Of a stretch of 64,000 nt of DNA, positions 58,996 through 64,000 are shown one piece after another. The notes beneath the pieces were generated by a model that did not search any database, was not told where the DNA came from, and was given only the letters and a program-made list of their open reading frames with translations. This DNA comes from Nectonema munidae. Taxonomy: Eukaryota > Nematomorpha > Nectonematoida > Nectonematidae. The stretch lies in assembly GCA_030549495.1 (NCBI GenBank), contig JAUIRK010000915.1:248001-312000 (forward strand), in the 5' to 3' direction. Numbering within the stretch: the first letter of the stretch is position 1; each line of letters opens with the position of its first letter. The translations under genes and the position numbers were made by a program.

Positions 58996-59697
58996 TCATA
59001 TTTCATTTTTGAGATTTGTTTTCCAAGGTCGAGGAGTGGCGTATTTGCGCCAATTACATACTGTCAAAATGTCGATGTCGTTTCTTTCCTCGAAGAAGCT
59101 GCATAGAAACGCAGTGAAATTAGCATGCTCACTTTTATAACGATACTCCTTGTTAATGATGACCCACGGCACTTGAGTTAGCTGTGGCTCGAGCTGAGAG
59201 GTCAGTCGTGCCATTTCGTGCTGAAGCTTGTTTCCCACTTCATTGTTCGCGCACTGCAGCAGGTCTTCGTGCTTCAAATATGTTTGCCGTGTGCACGTCG
59301 CTATCTCGCCTTCGCTTTCATTCCTCCCTAACGCATTTTCGATGCAACTTATCCAGCCAATGATTCCAACGCTGTCCTCTTGCAGTCGAGTTAGGCCGCA
59401 AGAGAGATAAGTGTTCATAAAGCACTCCTTCGCTCCATGCTGACACACGTAGGCGTATGGCAAGGGTTCGTGGATGTTCCCTATTTCCTTCGTCTTACCG
59501 TAGGGTATGAGCGATACGTCGAGGTATTGGGAAAGTGCAGAAAATGCTGCTTTCAACTCACTCACAATGAAGTTTTGGCAGTCTGGGCATAGCGATTCGA
59601 AGTACACGTCTACTCTCGTGATCATTTCTTTGCTATTTTTTGCGCTTCGCATGAGCAAGAATAAAAGGAGGAATTTAATCATCATCATCATCATCAT
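58996..59697 (-). CDS. Gamma-interferon-inducible lysosomal thiol reductase (GILT) family protein
   Basis: 233 residues, uninterrupted. GILT enzymes reduce disulfides in endo-lysosomes, helping unfold proteins for degradation; in invertebrates they are linked to innate immunity (family knowledge). The N-terminus has a hydrophobic signal peptide (IKFLLLFLLM). The redox site CPDC is at residues 37-40, and the family signature CQHGAKECFMNTYLSC at 85-100 is intact. Further Cys residues and sequons NES and NFT fit a secreted or lysosomal glycoprotein. The length fits the family. The reading frame begins with six ATG codons from an ATG microsatellite, so the exact start is uncertain. A TATA-like CTTTTATATTTAG lies about 40 nt upstream and AATAAA follows the stop. 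Intronless coding sequence; a retrocopy is possible but there is no decay. Confidence 0.95.
   Translation of the reverse strand: MMMMMMIKFLLLFLLMRSAKNSKEMITRVDVYFESLCPDCQNFIVSELKAAFSALSQYLDVSLIPYGKTKEIGNIHEPLPYAYVCQHGAKECFMNTYLSCGLTRLQEDSVGIIGWISCIENALGRNESEGEIATCTRQTYLKHEDLLQCANNEVGNKLQHEMARLTSQLEPQLTQVPWVIINKEYRYKSEHANFTAFLCSFFEERNDIDILTVCNWRKYATPRPWKTNLKNEI
59680..59697 (-). repeat. ATG trinucleotide microsatellite at the GILT start
   Basis: Six tandem ATG codons (CAT on the plus strand) form the very start of the GILT frame, followed by ATT. Slippage here would change only the number of initial Met residues. Confidence 0.9.
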
Positions 59698-59732
59698 CTT
59701 CCTTGCTCGCCTATCCCTTCTTTTTCTAAATA

Positions 59733-59746
59733 TAAAAGAGTGTGTG
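59733..59746 (-). promoter_or_regulatory. TATA-like box upstream of the GILT gene
   Basis: The minus strand reads CTCTTTTATATTTAG about 40 nt before the first ATG. Position and sequence suit a core promoter with a short leader, but no initiator was confirmed. Confidence 0.35.
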
Positions 59747-59749
59747 TAT

Positions 59750-60590
59750 ACTGTGCATCTGAAGAATAGCGTGAGCCTGCATCATTTATCAAATCTCCGA
59801 ATTTAGCTGCTACGCTGAAACATCTACTATTACTGTATAGTATATTATGCTGTAAATCAGTTTTGTCTAAATTTGCTTCGTTTGAAACATTGTGCATTCT
59901 TTCATCTTTTCAATCAGAGTGATATAAAGCAAGACGACGGGATTATAGACTTGTGTCCCTCATTAGTTATTTAAAATACTCATCATGACAAATTTCAAAC
60001 CTATTTTATGATAAATGCCCAATGCTTTATTTATACGCTAATATTATATATTTTACTGATAAAAAAACAAAGCGATAAAAAATCTTGGACAGCCCTGCTG
60101 TAAACGATCAAAAAATTAATTTTTTAAACAAAACTAAACTTTGTATATCTTCTAGTCAACTCGTAAATCAGATATACTATATTTTGTATAATTTAAGTCA
60201 ACCGGGAGATCACGTATGTTTCTCTGAAATAGTTGATAGACAAAGAAATATCAAGGATATTCAAAGATATTTTGGTATTTAAATATGTTTACGGGCTTGA
60301 TTTAGAGCTTATGTGCATATACGGCCAATTTTAAATAAGATTAAATTACAAACTTTCACGTTGGTTTCTTTCTTTGAAATCCGCCCAGATTCTCAGCTTT
60401 AAAAAAATAGATGCGGGAAGTGTAAGATTATTGTAACTGTAGCAAAGAGAACACATTGATCTTTTAATTATATAATATTATTATTAGTCATCAGTTTTGA
60501 GGCTAATGAGAACGTTTTCCGAAAATGTTCTATTCCTCATTTTCTTAATTAAAAAGTCGCTCTAATGAATACATCGTCTGATATACACGA
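59750..60590. other. Intergenic stretch between divergent genes
   Basis: AT-rich. A 65-codon frame at 60,085-60,282 has no recognised domain. The flanking GILT gene (-) and the candidate exon (+) point away from each other, so this stretch may hold both promoters. Confidence 0.4.
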
Positions 60591-60771
60591 TTGAAATAAA
60601 GGAGTGCTATCTCTTTTACGCTACACGCATCCATTATAATGGCATTCACTTGTTGTATGTTCTCTCTCTCTTACTTTTTCAACAGTAAAGAGAAATGAGA
60701 GCATTTGGAAGTGTTGTTTAGCGTGTGCATCTCTGACAACGGAGAAGGCATTGGAAAGTGTGCGAGTGATA
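60591..60771 (+). promoter_or_regulatory. Possible promoter/5' UTR of a plus-strand gene
   Basis: GC content and CpG frequency rise sharply. A TATA-like CATTATAATGG lies near 60,632, followed by a CTCTCTCTCT pyrimidine tract. An in-frame TAA sits at about 60,639, upstream of the candidate ATG. Confidence 0.35.
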
Positions 60772-60920
60772 ATGAATCACGTCGAAAGCGACACCCCACC
60801 ACAACAGAGCAGAGCCACGAAGACCGCCCTCGCGTCTAGTCACAACAACCATCGCTCAAATTCTGCGGATAACTCCAAGCGAAGAACGATACCAACATCT
60901 CCAATAAAGTGCGATGATAA
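60772..60920 (+). CDS. Candidate first coding exon of an unidentified gene
   Basis: ATG followed by 49 codons of balanced composition: MNHVESDTPPQQSRATKTAL, then Ser/Asn/Arg-rich SSHNNHRSNSADNSKRRTIP. It then reaches AA|GTAACG, a possible phase-2 donor; otherwise a TAA stops it right after. The codon and CpG character differ clearly from the AT-rich surroundings. No downstream exon was found up to 64,000, so this is probably the N-terminus of a gene extending beyond the window. Chance cannot be ruled out. Confidence 0.45.
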
Positions 60921-61211
60921 GTAACGATTTCTCTCTTTTAAATTCTTTTTTTTCAATCCCCCAAACTCTAAAGTTGATCTCGATCACATATGTGTGGATT
61001 TTATGCCTTATATAATATTGAATAGCTTTGTAAAACGTTAGCTTACCTTTTTTGTTTGGTTTACAAGTTTTTACACTACATAAATTTTTGCATGTAGTCC
61101 GTATGCTCATAATATTGAGTGGGCTTATTTTTATCGTTCTCGTTTCTTATTGCCATAATTACAGGTGTGACTCTCCTATTCTTGCAATTAATCTTATATG
61201 AATAAAATTAA

Positions 61212-61347
61212 CCCATTAAGTACCATAGAAATCAGACGATATTTAAAAAAAAAAGAACGCAGACGATTTATATTCAAAGTCATTGAAAAAAGCAGACGGA
61301 GATGAAATTATTTATGTACCCAAATAGGAACATTGAGACTTAATGGG
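61212..61347. mobile_element. piggyBac-type MITE e
   Basis: CCCATTAAGTACCAT / GAGACTTAATGGG ends with TTAA on both sides (61,208-61,211 and 61,348-61,351). Core ATCAGACGATATT, CGCAGACGATTTAT and AGCAGACGGAG. Closest to copy c. Confidence 0.88.
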
Positions 61348-61477
61348 TTAAAAAAGGGTTTTCAGTAAATCTTACTAAATTATCACCTTATTCTTTCGTC
61401 TAAGTCTGATCCTGATTTCAATATTGATGAACATGAGATATGAAGATCAAGGAGGGAGAATTGCTATTCTCTCAAAG

Positions 61478-61494
61478 CAGTGGTTTCCAAACTT
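61478..61494. repeat. Lone hAT-like terminal repeat
   Basis: CAGTGGTTTCCAAACTT matches the common hAT 5' end (compare CAGTGTTTCCCAAAC at 1,626). No opposite end was found before 64,000, so the element is truncated or extends past the window. Confidence 0.45.
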
Positions 61495-62760
61495 CTATAT
61501 CTGGTTCCCTCTTTAAAAGGTTTTGGTTTACATCCCCTTTTTTCAATCGTCAAAACGTATGTGCTTTTAAATAATAAGTTTATAAACCTTGCTTTGTACT
61601 ACAAACATAAGTTATCTTAAATTTTAAACAAAAGATAAATCTTTTATTAAAATACATTTTTTTTTGAAATTTAAGGGTTTTTTGGCCAATTCTTCTATTC
61701 AATTTCTCCATTTTTAAATAAGATAAATTAGAAATATAGAATTAAAAATCAAAATTAAAATTTTCTTTAAAAAATTATCTTCTCTTCTCTCTAGCTTGAA
61801 ATTCTCTTTTTATTTTGGGAATCACCTCCCTAAAGAAACTAGGATATTATCCAATAGATAAAACTTCTGCATTTAACTTAGACACGTTAGTACTAAATTG
61901 AAAAAAAAAGCTGCAAGATTTAAAAAGTATTTATGTGGCCATTGACTTCCGTTTCAAAGAATAAAAATAAACTTGATGATAAAAATCTTTAAGATTGTGT
62001 TAACAAATAGGTTTTCAAAGAAATCTTCATTAGAGAAATGCTTTAATATTTTTCAAACTTTTTTAAAGCTCTGAGTAAATTTTTGAGGGACTTCATAGAG
62101 TTTAAAAGTCGTTAGCGTAGACTCCTTGATAACAAGTTCGCATTTTTTAAACAATGATAAAAGCGTTTCAATGTATGTACTAGCTAGTTCATTTTATTTC
62201 TTAGAAGATGGCTCTCTGATTACAGATTGAATTTTACCTCTCCTTGGGACAAACGTCAATTGGAAAATGTAATCTATTTATTTTGTTAATAAAATAGTTG
62301 AGCATTTTGCCTTAACATTTTTTACCATAACTCATTTTTGAGAAAGATCATTGTGTGACTGCACTTGTCACGTTTCGTTTAGATGAGTGCCACCATCTTA
62401 CACGCGAAAAACGAAAGCAATCAATTAAAAACTGAGTCAAGTTGATTTGCGACAAAAATGTCCACAACCTTTGACTAAGATATTAAAACTCTTTTTTTGG
62501 CCAGTAGGTTTTTCTTTTTGCGTCGTTTGTAGCAATGTTTCTAAGAATTATTTTGAGAACACACTTTCCTCACCTCACGTTTGAATAACAGTAAAAATTA
62601 GCCTATTATCCATTTTTCGCATGTAATACCGCGTATCATCTATATATGAAGCGCTGGACACATATACAACATTTTAAGGAAATATAAGAATCTATAGAAA
62701 CTTTCAAAATTTTATTTTTAAAGCAATTTACGCATTATCATGTATTATATGCAATTATAA

Positions 62761-62807
62761 GGTAAGGAAGGGTACCGTGGGGTATTTTCATCGAGAAGGC
62801 ACAATTA
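62761..62807 (-). repeat. tRNA-derived SINE, copy 5 (tail only)
   Basis: GGGTACCGTGGGGTATTTTC then ATCGAGAAGGCACAATT matches the reverse complement of the 3' end of copies 1 and 3. The rest is missing. Confidence 0.6.
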
Positions 62808-64000
62808 AAACTATTTTCATAAAAAATATCGTTTTAGCAAACAATCTAAATCACTCGAAGTATCTTATTCTTTTTCTTCAACTACAAGCTGGGTTTTATT
62901 GTCAAGGGTTTTGTCATTGTCCTAAAGGTTTGTTGAAGGATTGACATGTATGGCTTGACATCTCTCTTATTTTTCTTCTTAATTTGCAATTTTTTCATAA
63001 TTCATCCTTTAAAACATTAATTTAAGGTTTCTTCTGAACAATTCAAATTATTAAAAATTCTACACACCCTAAAACATTTAAATCAATTCTAGAGATATAA
63101 GCTGTTGCCTTTTTTATGCAAGATGCAACTATAAACTTTTAAGGAGCTTTAATATTTTCACTTTTAGTTCATTCTTTTCATTCAGTTTTTGTCCATTCAT
63201 TGCATTGAGCTAGGCAATCCAACTTGAAAGGTTTGTTCCAAGGTCTGTTAAAATTCATGTGTATTCATCGAATCAATCAAAATTCTATTTTTGTTGGGAT
63301 CCTTTCTTTTTTTAAGACCGGTCTTTATTTTTTTAAGCATTTTGACTTTCTATTTTTTTGTTCACGGCGGCAGGCTTATAGGTTATTTATTTTGTTAGCT
63401 AATAGAAAGAGTATTTATAAAGGAAGTTCCAGGGGGTGGGGGCAAGACAAACTCTAGATCATGGATAAACCGTCCCAAATTATTAAATTAGACATGATAT
63501 TTTAACATAATGCCTACTCAAAGTTTGGTTTGGCCTTAATAATGTTATGTTTTAAAATTCATATTTTCACCCAAAATTTCGTTATTTGAAATGACCATTT
63601 GTTGACCTACTACAAGATAAACTATGGCTCTTCTAAATGTGAAAAAATTGTCTATAGATGTTGTAAAGATCTGGCTTTTTATAGAAAAAAGTTACTGTTT
63701 TTCCATTTTAGACGCTTATTGATCAAACAATATTAACTTTAATTCTATTGATTTTACAACGTGAGTTGAAAACAATTTTCTCACCGCTTGAAATTATTTG
63801 GAACTCTAAACTGTAAATTATAGTTGTTTACTTACTTCATATAATAATGAGGAAACTATTAAAAGTTAGATTGCCAATAAACCAACCAAAGTTATTTATC
63901 GCAATGACTTTCCTATAAAATTAGTAAATTGGGGAAAACCCGTTGATAAAAAGTTGTACTATATACTTCATATTTATGAAATCATGCAAATCATTATTTT

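Larger units (their letters stand above)
60921..64000. other. AT-rich stretch with MITE, SINE and hAT scraps
   Basis: Contains MITE e (61,212-61,347), a hAT-like end at 61,478 and a SINE tail at 62,761. No coding exon with splice context was recognised; a 77-codon frame at 63,224-63,457 has no domain. Confidence 0.45.

Overview
The window looks like a very AT-rich genome of a bilaterian invertebrate, most likely an arthropod (inference). Supporting this are many spliceosomal introns, some of only 50-54 nt next to others of several kb, a muscle-type immunoglobulin (Ig)/fibronectin III (FnIII) gene, and dense hAT, piggyBac, pogo/Tigger, Mutator-like, LINE and tRNA-derived SINE debris. No bacterial operons, CRISPR arrays, LTR elements or rRNA/tRNA genes were seen. 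No species is claimed.

Layout. 1-10,200 is repeat-rich DNA with a 2.1 kb hAT copy (1,626-3,768) and one SINE. 10,509-46,481 (+) is one large gene that I assembled by hand from splice sites and codon phase: 24 exons, 7,620 coding nt, a 2,539-residue product. Every junction keeps phase, which is good internal support. The product has a disordered 240-residue leader, then Ig-Fn-Fn-Ig-Fn-Fn-Fn-Ig-Ig-Fn-Fn-Ig, an ~885-residue Glu/Lys-rich PEVK-like segment from a single exon, two more Ig domains and a short Ser/acidic tail. It belongs to the titin/twitchin/stretchin class of muscle scaffolds, but no kinase domain lies in the window. Its introns hold two hAT transposons with target-site duplications, a hAT MITE nested in one of them, a piggyBac remnant, a Mutator-like MITE, SINEs and piggyBac MITEs. 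An 869-bp tandem duplication carries a complete coding exon.

46,482-56,100 is a repeat block: two ~150-bp satellite families, one of them present again in inverted orientation 5 kb away, around a decayed pogo/Tigger transposase, plus a LINE tail. 58,996-59,697 (-) is an intact single-exon gene for a GILT-type thiol reductase. 60,772-60,920 (+) is a candidate first coding exon of a gene whose remainder was not found before the end of the window. The rest of 60.9-64 kb is AT-rich with MITE, SINE and hAT scraps.

Nothing here amounts to a new multi-gene system. The best leads are the asymmetric exon duplication in the muscle gene, its unusual kinase-less architecture, a likely GC-AG micro-intron, and several uncatalogued-looking small repeat families (five TTAA-flanked MITEs in 17 kb, the TTCATCG-array MITE, and the paired satellites).
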